A program made the position numbers and the translations under genes. Positions 54,513-62,919 of a stretch of DNA of 64,000 bases are shown here, piece after piece. A model generated the notes under the pieces. The model made no database searches and had not been told where the DNA came from. It saw only the letters and a list, made by a program, of their open reading frames with translations. The stretch is from the NCBI GenBank assembly GCA_029260765.1, contig JAJDCP010000046.1, positions 50,424 through 114,423 on the forward strand, in the 5' to 3' direction. Numbering within the stretch: the stretch's first letter is position 1; each line of letters starts with the position of its first letter. The DNA is from Planctomycetota bacterium (GTDB lineage: Bacteria; Planctomycetota; J058; JAJDCP01).

Positions 54513-55705
54513 GCGGGCAGGGAGGCCCTGCCGATTTCTGGTTGAGCCGGGCGCAGCTGTTGTTGCTGCAAGCCACTCTCTCGCCAAGGGATGCGGCGCA
54601 GAGAGCCTTCCAGACCTGGCGGGGACAGGTCTGTCTCGACACGCTGGACGGGCCGTCCCATCGGCTGTTGCCCCTGCTCTACCGTCAACTGGTGGCTTGG
54701 GAGAGGGAAGATCCCTGGCTCGCCCGGCTCCGGGGCACGCATCGCAAAGCCTGGTTCACCAACAAGTTGTTGCTGCAAGAGGCCGCCCGACTGAGCGGGC
54801 TGCTCGAGTCGGCGGGGCTGCCCACATTGCTGCTCAAAGGCGCGGCGCTGGTGCTCAAACACTACCCTGACGAAGGCCTGCGCACGATGGATGATGTCGA
54901 CATCCAGCTGCCTCTTCAGCGCGCAGGGCGCGCGTGGGAGGTCTTGCACGAGGCGGGCTGGCAGTCGATCGAAGCGGACGGTGCGGGGCCGCCGGTAGAT
55001 CCTCAAGCGTTGTCCGCACGCTGCCATGCCTGGGCCTTCACCAATCCGCGCCGCCACGGCATGTTCGATCTGCACTGGCACGTGTTTGGCAACCGCCGCT
55101 ACTCTGCCTTGGATGAGGCAGTGCGAGAACGCGCCCAGGCGATCCGCTTCCACGGGGTCAACAGCCGCGTCCTCTGTCCCGCCGATAGCCTGCTGCACGT
55201 CTGTGTCCATGGAGCGCGCTGGGCCGGAGGCTGCACGCTGCGCTGGATCGCCGACGCCTGCACCATCATCGCTTCCAGCCCCTCTCTGGACTGGGACCGT
55301 TTGCTGCGACTCAGCCTGGAGCATCGCCTGGTGCTGCACCTGCGCCGCGCGCTGGAGTTCTTGCAGCGGCGCTTCCAGGCGCGCTTCCCCGAGGGGGTCT
55401 TGCGTGCACTACGCACATCCCCGGTCACCTCTAGCGAGCGGCTCGAGCACTACATGGAGAGCGCACCGCGTACGCAGCGGGAGCCTCTCTACACGCTGAG
55501 TTACCGCACAGTGCACTACTCCCAGACTCTGCGTGACAGCGGCCCGCTTCCCTATCTGCGAGGCCTGCCCGGATACCTCCGGCACATCTGGCAGCTGCGC
55601 CGCTCGGCAGAGCTTCCTCTGTACGCGCTGGGCCGCACTCTGGAAACACTCAAGTTGATGGGCAGGGCGCTGGGAAGGAAATCCGGGCAAGAAAGCCCGG
55701 GCTGA
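54509..55705 (+). CDS. NTP_transf_5-type nucleotidyltransferase-like protein
   Basis: A 398-residue protein of the uncharacterised nucleotidyltransferase family (PF14907 type). The motif LLKGAALVLKHY followed by LRTMDDVDIQLP is the family's GS-like and DxD metal site (near residues 110-135). The C-terminal part has CVHGARWAGGCTLRWIADAC. Members co-occur with HprK-like kinases and PqqD proteins in peptide- and glycan-modification loci, exactly as here. Start GTG 54509 overlaps the upstream stop by four bases. The reaction is unknown; nucleotide or phosphate transfer to the product is a guess. It is the last gene of the operon. Confidence 0.85.
   Translation: MSGQGGPADFWLSRAQLLLLQATLSPRDAAQRAFQTWRGQVCLDTLDGPSHRLLPLLYRQLVAWEREDPWLARLRGTHRKAWFTNKLLLQEAARLSGLLESAGLPTLLLKGAALVLKHYPDEGLRTMDDVDIQLPLQRAGRAWEVLHEAGWQSIEADGAGPPVDPQALSARCHAWAFTNPRRHGMFDLHWHVFGNRRYSALDEAVRERAQAIRFHGVNSRVLCPADSLLHVCVHGARWAGGCTLRWIADACTIIASSPSLDWDRLLRLSLEHRLVLHLRRALEFLQRRFQARFPEGVLRALRTSPVTSSERLEHYMESAPRTQREPLYTLSYRTVHYSQTLRDSGPLPYLRGLPGYLRHIWQLRRSAELPLYALGRTLETLKLMGRALGRKSGQESPG
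55683..55700 (+). terminator. Hairpin at the end of the glycan operon
   Basis: CCGGGC (55683-55688) and GCCCGG (55695-55700) flank the loop AAGAAA and end three codons' length from the stop of the NTP_transf_5 gene. No T-tract follows, so it is at best a weak or Rho-assisted terminator, or an mRNA-stabilising hairpin. Confidence 0.35.
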
Positions 55706-55927
55706 ACGGCGACCAGCAGGCAGCCTCAAGCTCGGTAGCGGCACTCTTCACTGGAGAAAGGGACCTCGCCAGAGCCCACACGACAATCTTTTTCTGCGTG
55801 CAATCGTACCGGGATTGCTCTATATCCAAGACTACCATAGTTTAGTCGAGTTCGTGGTCCGGGCCGCCTAACCGAAGGCACTTGCCGGCCGCAGGGCATC
55901 TGCGTGTCACGAAGAAAAGGAGTGAGA

Positions 55928-56365
55928 ATGTACCTCCGCCAGCAAGGACGCGGCTTCACGCTGATCGAGCTGATGATCGTCATCGCCATCATCGCCATCA
56001 TCGCCGCCGTCGCTATCCCCAACCTGTTGCGGTCCCGCGCCGCCGCCAACGAGACCCGGGTGATCGCGAACCTGCGCACCTGGTACTCCGACACGATCAT
56101 TGATTCCAGCTCCTTGACGGGCTTCTGGACCAATGGAGGCTACGCCTACACCGGTGACGTACAGTCGTCCTGGGTGAGCTTCGACGCAGTACTCTTTGCG
56201 GGGGACTATGACTGGGGTGTGTTGGCCGTTCCGGAACAGCCGGAAGCGACGGGCTTCAAGAGTTTCTGGATCGACAACCGAGGCGTGGTGCGCTCGAACG
56301 CAGCCAACTACAGTGCGTTCGACACCGACACCTGGGCCGCCTCGACCACTGACGCGATAGATTGA
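55928..56365 (+). CDS. Type IV pilin/type II pseudopilin-like protein
   Basis: A 145-residue prepilin. The N-terminus has the prepilin peptidase site RG/FTLIE, with Glu at +5 and the hydrophobic helix LMIVIAIIAIIAAVAIPNLL, followed by RSRAAANE as in many pilins of Planctomycetes and delta-type bacteria. The C-terminal 90 residues are a short globular domain with no disulfide pair. ATG at 55928 has AAGGAG about six bases upstream; the frame's earlier start at 55904 would precede the ribosome site. No other pilus or secretion gene lies in the window, so it is an orphan (minor pilin, pseudopilin or PilA-like) that uses machinery elsewhere. Confidence 0.93.
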   Translation: MYLRQQGRGFTLIELMIVIAIIAIIAAVAIPNLLRSRAAANETRVIANLRTWYSDTIIDSSSLTGFWTNGGYAYTGDVQSSWVSFDAVLFAGDYDWGVLAVPEQPEATGFKSFWIDNRGVVRSNAANYSAFDTDTWAASTTDAID

Positions 56366-56386
56366 GCCAAGGACCCCGGGCAGCTC

Positions 56387-58315
56387 TCAGCGCCCCGCCC
56401 GCAGATTGACGGCGTCCAGCTCGTGTAGACAGGCAGCGAGGAGCGCGTCCCGCTCCGCCTGACTGTCTGCGGTCTCTGCCGGAAAACCGAGCAGAAACAG
56501 GCCAGACAGCTCCAGGCTGCCGCCGAAGCTGCCCTCATAGAAGACTCCCGCGACCCGGCCGTCGCCGTAGCGCAGCGCTGGAGTCGCCCCCCCGGTAGCC
56601 TCGAGGTAGTCGGGGAAGTCCTCGGGATACGGCGCGCCGGGGCCGCCAAAGCCCAGCTGCAGCCCGCTCAGCACGCCTTCACCGCTGACATCCTGGCTGT
56701 TGGCCTGGTCGCCGCGGTAGTAGGCCCGCAGGGTGCTGTTCAAGAAGCCCTTGTCGGTCGACCCGCCCTGGTTGAGGTCATAGGCCAGCTCGGAGCCGCT
56801 CAGCAGCAGCGTGCCGCCAGCCTCCAGGTAGCCGCTCAAGGCGTCCTGCTCCTCGTGGCTCAGACTCTGGTCATAGGTCGACTGATCCCCCGCAAACCAG
56901 TCGACACTGGCATAATCGCTCAGCGACACCTCGCCCGCGACTACAGCAACGGCTGAGGCCACGTCGAACGCGCGTCCCGCAGCCACGATCGCCAGCCCAT
57001 GCAACACCGCAAGATCGTGTTGAGCCGCGGGTTGAGAGCTGCCGCTGCGGCGATGGAAACCATCGACGACCAACACGCGACCGCGCGTCGAAGCCGTCTC
57101 CCAGGCCCCGTAGACGTCGCTGCGCGCGCTCTCATTGCCCTGGTCGTCGACAGCACTCAGAGCATAGTAGCCTCCGCTGCCCGCATGGAGGGCCGAGCTG
57201 GCACTGGATCCCAGGTCCAGGACAGGGCTGTAACTGGTCCCATCCAGCGAGTGATACAACCTGTAGCCGGCGCAGTGCTGGCTCTTCAGCGGAGTCCAGG
57301 CGAGCCTGGTCTGGCCGTTCTGGCGGACCGCGCTGCGCAGGCGCGGCACAGGCACGCCGTTGTCCGCCAGCGCGCTCCTGCGCAACAACCGCTCGAAGGT
57401 GAAGCGACCCCGGATGATGCGGCTGTGGGCATGGTCGAGGCGCGCGATCGTGGTCGAGCTCTGATCGAGATCCGCAGCTTGCAGGGTCCAGCCGACGGCC
57501 ACACCTGCAGCGGCAAGATCTTGTCCCAGGGCCAGGCTGTTCTGGCCCGGAGAGCCGCCGCCCTGGTAGGTCGACACCAGACGGTGGCCCGCTTGCCGCG
57601 CCCAGGCATTGAAGACAGCGACCTGCCCGTACAGGGCGTCGTGCAGGTAGACTTCCGCCAACTCCGCCGCCATGCCTCCCTTCTCGATGCAGCGGGCGAT
57701 GGCGAAGTAGCCCCCCGAATGGCCGGACAGCGCCAGCTTGCGGATCTGTGCCCCCTGCGAGGCGGCGCCTTCGGCCACCAGCAGACTGAGCACCTCGCCC
57801 AGCAGGTTCTTCAGCCCGTCCTGCTCCTCGAGCTTGCCGATGCCGCTGTCAGACGCCAGGAGCGGTCCCTGCGGTTGCACCAGCACTACGTTCTTGGCGG
57901 CGAGCCGGAGCTGCTGACGGAACAGATGCCAAGCATCGGAGGCGAGGATCTCGCCATTGTGCCCGTGGAAATGCACCAACACGTCGACCTCGCTGCCTAC
58001 GCGGTAGTTTGGGGGCAAGGAGACCATCACGCGGTCGTCGGTGTACGAACGGGAGCTGTGCGGAAAGGGGGCGTTCGCGAAGGATGCGACCAGATGGTGG
58101 CCTTCGGCATCCTGCGTCCACAAGCTCGAGCTCGGCTGAAAGCGCGTGGGAGCCGGAGCCGGAGTGGGAGTCGGAGCCGGCGCGGCTGTCCCCCCGCTCG
58201 GCGGCGAACCGCCCGCGGCTGGCGTGGACGAACCGCCCGAGGAACCGCCCGAGGAACACCCCGACAGCGCGAGCGCGACGAACAGACAGAGCGACAGGGG
58301 AAGAGTGCGCCTCAA
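56387..58315 (-). CDS. Lipoprotein with hydrolase, fibronectin-like and GATase-like domains
   Basis: A 642-residue predicted lipoprotein. TTG at 58315 (GAGGA upstream) starts a signal peptide ending in the lipobox LSGC, followed by Gly/Ser and Pro/Thr-rich linkers. Residues about 75-330 look like an alpha/beta-hydrolase: VDVLVHFHGHNG and the nucleophile elbow GHSGGY. Residues 335-415 are a fibronectin-III-like domain (GYRLYHSLDGTSYSP). The C-terminal 220 residues begin RVLVVDGFHRRSG and include YLEAGGTLLLSGSELAYDL, like the type-1 GATase-like domain on some secreted polysaccharide- or peptide-degrading enzymes. GTG at 58390 is an alternative start without a ribosome site. A surface-anchored esterase is likely. 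Confidence 0.72.
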   Translation of the reverse strand: MRRTLPLSLCLFVALALSGCSSGGSSGGSSTPAAGGSPPSGGTAAPAPTPTPAPAPTRFQPSSSLWTQDAEGHHLVASFANAPFPHSSRSYTDDRVMVSLPPNYRVGSEVDVLVHFHGHNGEILASDAWHLFRQQLRLAAKNVVLVQPQGPLLASDSGIGKLEEQDGLKNLLGEVLSLLVAEGAASQGAQIRKLALSGHSGGYFAIARCIEKGGMAAELAEVYLHDALYGQVAVFNAWARQAGHRLVSTYQGGGSPGQNSLALGQDLAAAGVAVGWTLQAADLDQSSTTIARLDHAHSRIIRGRFTFERLLRRSALADNGVPVPRLRSAVRQNGQTRLAWTPLKSQHCAGYRLYHSLDGTSYSPVLDLGSSASSALHAGSGGYYALSAVDDQGNESARSDVYGAWETASTRGRVLVVDGFHRRSGSSQPAAQHDLAVLHGLAIVAAGRAFDVASAVAVVAGEVSLSDYASVDWFAGDQSTYDQSLSHEEQDALSGYLEAGGTLLLSGSELAYDLNQGGSTDKGFLNSTLRAYYRGDQANSQDVSGEGVLSGLQLGFGGPGAPYPEDFPDYLEATGGATPALRYGDGRVAGVFYEGSFGGSLELSGLFLLGFPAETADSQAERDALLAACLHELDAVNLRAGR

Positions 58316-58418
58316 GATGGGTCCTCGGCGGGGTTTGCCGGATGTAGCCGCCAGAGGTTGGTTTTCGTGCGTTTGTCTTTGCAGGTACACTGCGCGCAGA
58401 GCCGTTCAGGAGCCAACC

Positions 58419-58973
58419 ATCGAAGCTGTCCAGATTCCCTGCCCGCGCGTCCTGCTGCGCGAGCTCTGCGAAGAAGACGCCGGGTCCGTCCACAGCTGGG
58501 AGTGCGATCCGGAGGTGGTGCGTTTCCTGCATCATGGCGTGCGGAGCCTCGAGCAGACGCAAGCCTCGATCATGCGCAGCCAGACCGCCGCCCGACGCGC
58601 GCCGCGCATGGTCTATGACCTGGCCATCGAGAACCCTGCCGATGGGCGTCTGCTGGGCAGCTGCGGGCTCGAGCTGAAGCTCGCCTGCCGCCAGGCACCC
58701 CGCGTGTACGAAGCCGGGCTCTGGTACGTGCTCGCGCGCCACGCCTGGCACCAGGGCTACGCCAGCGAGGCCTGCCGGGCTTTGCTGCAGTTTGGCTTCG
58801 ACAACCTGCGCCTGCAGCGCGTCTTCCTGGAGGTCGATCCTGAAAACCGACCATCGGTGAAAGTGGCGCGCGGGTTGGGCCTGCGGCAAGAGGCCCATTT
58901 CCGCCAGAACTTCTGGTTCAAAGGGGCGTGGTGCGACACCCTGGTGTTTGCCCGGCTGGCCGGCGAAACCTGA
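58419..58973 (+). CDS. GNAT acetyltransferase, RimJ/RimL-like
   Basis: A GNAT protein of about 184 residues, RimJ/L type. Seen: RVLLRELCEEDAGSVHSW, LLGSCGLELK, the acetyl-CoA loop region with HAWHQGYASEACRALLQFGF, and LQRVFLEVDPENRPSVKVARGLG. The start is uncertain. The only good ribosome site, AGGAG at 58408-58412, stands six bases before ATC at 58421's codon (58419-58421), a very rare start. The nearest standard in-frame starts lie far upstream, such as TTG at 58334, and add unlike sequence. The likely substrate is an N-terminal amine or small molecule. Confidence 0.85.
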   Translation: MEAVQIPCPRVLLRELCEEDAGSVHSWECDPEVVRFLHHGVRSLEQTQASIMRSQTAARRAPRMVYDLAIENPADGRLLGSCGLELKLACRQAPRVYEAGLWYVLARHAWHQGYASEACRALLQFGFDNLRLQRVFLEVDPENRPSVKVARGLGLRQEAHFRQNFWFKGAWCDTLVFARLAGET

Positions 58974-59095
58974 TCGTCGCTGAAAAAGACCGCCCGATCG
59001 CCATCTTCCGGTTGGGTGCGACAGCGGAAGAGGATTGATGGCGGCTGATCCCGAGGCTTTGCTACACTCTCCGTTGGCTTCCTGGGGACGCAGGC

Positions 59096-60373
59096 ATGGG
59101 CAAACACGAGCCTCCACAGCCCGACAAGCAGCCGGACACACCCGCGGCCCCGCCACGCCGTTCCCGCATCCGCCAGCTGTTCGTGCTGCTGGTCGTCTAT
59201 GTCGTGTGCGAGTTGCTGATCCTGGCCGCTCTGGCCGCCCTGGAGAGTGGCTCCGGCATCGTCTATGCCACGGCGCCGACAAGCTTGAGCCGCGCGCAGC
59301 GGACGCGTATCGGAGACTTCCTGGCCCAGGGCACGGACGGAGATCTGCGCCACCACCCGGTGCTCGGCTGGGAGCCCGCAGCCGCATCGCCGGGGATCGG
59401 CGTACGCGATGACCTGGAACACCCCACACAAGCCGCTCCCGGGGTGCTGCGCAGCGCGGCGTTCGGCGGCTCGCACACCTATTCCGAAGGGGTTGAGCTG
59501 CGCCATTCGTGGTCCAAGCTGCTGAGCTTCGAAGTTCCCCGGCTCGAGGTCCTCAACTTCGGTGTGCCCGGCTACGGCCTCGACCAGGCCTATCTGCGCT
59601 ACCTCGAAAAGGCCGGTCTGACCGACGCCCAGATCATCTTCATCGGCCTGAGCATCGACAGCATCCCCCGCAACGTCAGCGTCTTCCCGCCATTCTCGGC
59701 TGGGTCGGGCCACACAGGCATCTTCTCGAAGCCACGCTTCGCCGAAGGGGGGACCCTGCTGGCCAACCCGCTCCGCGAGCGTGGGCATTTCGAGCGCTTC
59801 TTGCGTGAGGACGCCACGGTCCTGCAGGAGCTGGGTGCCCGAGACTTCCACTACCAAACGAGCCTGCACGCGGGCAGCTTCGACTTTCTGCCCTCGCTGC
59901 GCCTTCTCAAGCTGATCGACCAACGCACTCTACGCCCGGACGAGCCGATCTTCCTGCCAGACGGCAGCCTCAACACAAGCTCCGAAGCCTGGCGGGTGAC
60001 CTGCGAGGTTCTCGATCGCTTCTACAACGAGGTCTTGAAGAACGGCTCCCTGCCGGTCGTGGTGATCTTCCCCGACCTCGACGATCAGACGCGCGCCCTC
60101 GCCGGCAAGTCGTGCCGCTACCAGCCGCTGCTCGACTGGGCTGCCGAGCGCGGCTACGCGGTGATGGACCTGCTGCCTGCCCTCAAACCGTGGCAAGAGC
60201 GCACGCCCGAAGAGTCGTTGCGCACCCCGGAGGGAGGCTTCTCTCACCACGGCAACCGCATCCTGGCGGCCAGCATCGGGGAGAACCTGCAACGCTGGGG
60301 TTTCTTGCACCAGCCCAAGGCGGTACAGTCCGCCATCGCGTTCGAACGCAAGCGGCTATGGTTGGATGAATGA
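59096..60373 (+). CDS. Membrane-anchored SGNH hydrolase-like protein
   Basis: A 425-residue protein with a soluble Pro-rich N-terminus, one membrane helix (LFVLLVVYVVCELLILAALA at about 29-48) and a periplasmic SGNH-like domain. Block I is FGGSHTYSEGV (candidate Ser). A middle block is IIFIGLSIDSIP. The terminal His is in FSHHGNRILAA. This pattern matches AlgX/AlgJ-type or DltD-like acyl-handling proteins of polysaccharide export. It may acetylate or deacylate the glycan made by the 48-56 kb operon, but nothing joins them in sequence. The GNAT gene follows 10 bases downstream. Confidence 0.75.
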   Translation: MGKHEPPQPDKQPDTPAAPPRRSRIRQLFVLLVVYVVCELLILAALAALESGSGIVYATAPTSLSRAQRTRIGDFLAQGTDGDLRHHPVLGWEPAAASPGIGVRDDLEHPTQAAPGVLRSAAFGGSHTYSEGVELRHSWSKLLSFEVPRLEVLNFGVPGYGLDQAYLRYLEKAGLTDAQIIFIGLSIDSIPRNVSVFPPFSAGSGHTGIFSKPRFAEGGTLLANPLRERGHFERFLREDATVLQELGARDFHYQTSLHAGSFDFLPSLRLLKLIDQRTLRPDEPIFLPDGSLNTSSEAWRVTCEVLDRFYNEVLKNGSLPVVVIFPDLDDQTRALAGKSCRYQPLLDWAAERGYAVMDLLPALKPWQERTPEESLRTPEGGFSHHGNRILAASIGENLQRWGFLHQPKAVQSAIAFERKRLWLDE

Positions 60374-60383
60374 GGAGCGCACC

Positions 60384-60962
60384 ATGGGGATTCGCAATCT
60401 CGGCCCTGAAGATGCAGCCCACTTCCTCCCGGTACGCCGCGAAGCGCTGATCGAAGAGCCCTTTTCCTTCGGTTCCTCGCCAGAGACCGATCGAGGCCGG
60501 AGCCTCGCGTTCGTGCAGGAGGTGCTGGCGGATTCCAGCCAGGCCATCGTGGGAGCTTTCGCGGACGGCGAGTTGATCGGCAATGTCGGCATCTACCGGG
60601 ACAAGAGCCCGAAGGCTTCCCACAAAGCCCACATCTGGGGGATGTATGTGCGCGCTTGCCATCGCCGCCAGGGTTTGGGACGGAAGTTGATGGAAGCGGC
60701 GCTCGCTTTTGCGCGGAGGGCCCCGGGACTGCGCCAGGTGCACCTGTCGGTCAGCGATCGAGCGCCGGGCGCCGCCGCGTTGTACCGCGACCTCGGTTTC
60801 CAGACCTGGGGGTTGGAACCCGCGGCGCTTCGGATCGATGGACAGGACGCGGCCGAGGAACACATGGTGTTGCTTTTGGGCGCTGATGCTCCGGTCAACG
60901 GTGGGGATGCTGCCCCAAGCCAGAAACAATCCGTGGACGATCAGACTCAGGGGGATCGATGA
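60384..60962 (+). CDS. GNAT acetyltransferase
   Basis: A 192-residue GNAT with the Q/R-x-x-G-x-G/A motif RRQGLGRKLM (acetyl-CoA pyrophosphate loop), a preceding strand HIWGMYVRACH and the late SDRAPGAAALYRDLGFQ. ATG at 60384 has GAGGAG six bases upstream. The earlier ATG at 60366 overlaps the preceding stop but lacks a ribosome site. Its stop overlaps the AlkD-like gene by four bases. The substrate is unknown. Confidence 0.9.
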   Translation: MGIRNLGPEDAAHFLPVRREALIEEPFSFGSSPETDRGRSLAFVQEVLADSSQAIVGAFADGELIGNVGIYRDKSPKASHKAHIWGMYVRACHRRQGLGRKLMEAALAFARRAPGLRQVHLSVSDRAPGAAALYRDLGFQTWGLEPAALRIDGQDAAEEHMVLLLGADAPVNGGDAAPSQKQSVDDQTQGDR

Positions 60963-61672
60963 TGACGAAGACCGAAGTGATGGCACTCTTGGAAAAGAAC
61001 AAGAACGAGCGTGGCATCGAGAATTGGCTGAAGATGGGGCCCAGCAAGACCGCCAAGCTCTTCAGCTTCGGCATCGGCCTCTCGCAACTGCGCAAGCTCG
61101 CCAAGAAGGTCGGCCGCGATCACAAGCTCGCCATGGAGTTGTGGAAGGGCGACAACTACGACGCAAAGATCATCGGCTTGCTGATCGATGAACCCAAGAA
61201 GTTGACGCGGGCGCAGGCAGAGAAACAGGTCGAGCAACTGCATGGGGGCCTGCTGGCCCACGTCTTTTCCTCCTGCGACGCGACGTTGCCCAAGGCGCCG
61301 TTTGCGTTTGAGCTCGCCAACACGTGGCTGGACAGCGACGACGCCATACGCCGCAGTTGCGCCTGGGGCTTGATCTATGAGTTTTCCAAGTTCAAGGGCA
61401 AGAAGGCCCCCAGCGATGCGTTCTTCATGCAGTGCATCCTGCGGATTCGCGAGACGATCCAGGCCGAAGAGAACATGTGGGTACGCGAAGCGATGAACGG
61501 GGCGCTGATGGGCATCGGCAAGCGGACCAAGCCGCTGAACAGAGCCGCGATCAAGGCGGTCAAAGCGATCGGCCCGGTGGACATCGATTATGGGGACGAC
61601 AACAAGTGCGAGCCCCTGGATGTCATGAAGCATCTGACCAGCGACTACCTCCGCAAGAAGTTCGGGAGCTAG
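60959..61672 (+). CDS. DNA alkylation repair (AlkD-like) protein
   Basis: A 237-residue, all-helical HEAT-repeat protein of the AlkC/AlkD family (PF08713), whose members excise alkylated bases such as N7-methylguanine. Typical text: GIGLSQLRKLAKKVGRDHKL, then ELWKGDNYDAKIIGLLI, and SCAWGLIYEFSKFK. The Trp-Asp catalytic features of AlkD cannot be located with certainty by eye, so a DNA-binding role without glycosylase activity is possible. Coupled to the GNAT gene by ATGA. Confidence 0.88.
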   Translation: MMTKTEVMALLEKNKNERGIENWLKMGPSKTAKLFSFGIGLSQLRKLAKKVGRDHKLAMELWKGDNYDAKIIGLLIDEPKKLTRAQAEKQVEQLHGGLLAHVFSSCDATLPKAPFAFELANTWLDSDDAIRRSCAWGLIYEFSKFKGKKAPSDAFFMQCILRIRETIQAEENMWVREAMNGALMGIGKRTKPLNRAAIKAVKAIGPVDIDYGDDNKCEPLDVMKHLTSDYLRKKFGS

Positions 61673-61692
61673 GACCACTGCGTCGAACACCG

Positions 61693-62856
61693 ATGACTTC
61701 ACATCAAGAAAAAACAGCCGCCTCCTCCCCCAACGCCGCGGCTCTCCCCGCGGAGCAGCATGCCGTGCGCTCGCTCGAGGTTTCCGGCTACCGCTCCATC
61801 CGCTCGCTGACGTTGCCGCTGCAGCCATTGACCGTCGTGCAGGGTGCCAACGCCTCGGGCAAGACCAGCCTGTACCGTTCTCTGGAGCTGCTCCAGGTGG
61901 CGGTGCATGGAGGTCTGGCGCGCCGCGTGGCGGCCGAGGGCGGGATGCCTTCGCTGCTGTGGGCAGGGGAGAAACGCGACCCCGGTCCGGTACGCTTGCG
62001 CGTGGAGGTCGAGCTGACGGATTTCGGCTATTCTCTGGCTTGTGGGCATCCGCGTCCGCGCACGGGGAGCGATGGAAGAAGGCCCAGCGCCTTCACTCTC
62101 GATCCCGAGCTCAAGGAGGAGGAGCTTTTCGTGCGGAGCGGCGGGCGCAAGGTGCGTCTAGCGTACCGAGAAGGCTCGAGCGCGCAGGTGCGCAACGAGA
62201 CCGGGCGACTCGAGCGCTTCGCCTTTGAGCTGGACCGCTCCGCATCGCTGCTGTCACAGGTGCGGGAGCCGCATCGCTTTCCCGAGTTGTCGATGGCCGC
62301 GCAGACCTTTGCGGGCTGGCGCTTCTACCACTCCTTCCGCACAGACGCCGGATCGCCCTTGCGCGCGCCCCAGATCGGCATACGGACTCCGGTGCTGGCG
62401 GCCGATGGACAAGACCTGGCGGCCGCGTTGCAGACCATCTACGAGATCGGGGATGGCGGGGGCCTCGACCGCGCGATCCAGAGGGCGTTCCCCGGGGCTC
62501 GGCTGACGATCTCCGAGCACTTCGGACGCTTCGAGGTCGAGCTGCGTATGCCCGGAATGAAACGCGCGTTCGGGGCCGCTGAGCTCTCGGACGGCAGCCT
62601 GCGCTACCTGTGCCTGGCTGCCGCCTTGCTCAGCCCGCGGCCGCCGAGCCTGTTGGCTTTCAATGAACCGGAGTCCAGCCTGCATCCCCGGCTTCTGGGC
62701 CCTCTGGCGGAGCTCTGCGCCGCAGCGGCCCAGCGCTCCCAGTTGTGGATCACGACGCACTCGCAGCCCCTCGCCCAGCACCTCGAGGACTTGACGGGCT
62801 ACCCCCGCACGCGCCTCGAGCTGGTGGACGGTCGCACGCACATCGTAAGGGACTGA
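61693..62856 (+). CDS. AAA ATPase of the OLD/RecF-like type
   Basis: A 387-residue ABC-like AAA ATPase. Walker A GANASGKTS after a short strand VSGYRSIRSL, a middle region of about 170 residues, the signature-like ELSDGSLRYLCLAAALL, Walker B LLAFNEPESSLHPRLL and the switch ITTHS. This is the ATPase part found in SMC-like/DUF2813-type proteins and in defence systems. No TOPRIM or nuclease partner follows, so a stand-alone role is likely. ATG at 61693 lies 20 bases after the AlkD-like gene; the longer frame upstream runs in another gene's shadow. Confidence 0.9.
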   Translation: MTSHQEKTAASSPNAAALPAEQHAVRSLEVSGYRSIRSLTLPLQPLTVVQGANASGKTSLYRSLELLQVAVHGGLARRVAAEGGMPSLLWAGEKRDPGPVRLRVEVELTDFGYSLACGHPRPRTGSDGRRPSAFTLDPELKEEELFVRSGGRKVRLAYREGSSAQVRNETGRLERFAFELDRSASLLSQVREPHRFPELSMAAQTFAGWRFYHSFRTDAGSPLRAPQIGIRTPVLAADGQDLAAALQTIYEIGDGGGLDRAIQRAFPGARLTISEHFGRFEVELRMPGMKRAFGAAELSDGSLRYLCLAAALLSPRPPSLLAFNEPESSLHPRLLGPLAELCAAAAQRSQLWITTHSQPLAQHLEDLTGYPRTRLELVDGRTHIVRD

Positions 62857-62919
62857 GGGGCACTGGACGGCTGCAGAGTCTTGTCAGGAGCAGGCCACCC
62901 AGGCTTGCGCCAGACGTGC

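Noticed and set aside
61693..62856. OLD-type or other two-gene defence system
   Set aside because: The ATPase has the right motifs, but no TOPRIM domain, nuclease or helicase partner is adjacent; neighbours are AlkD-like and plsC genes.
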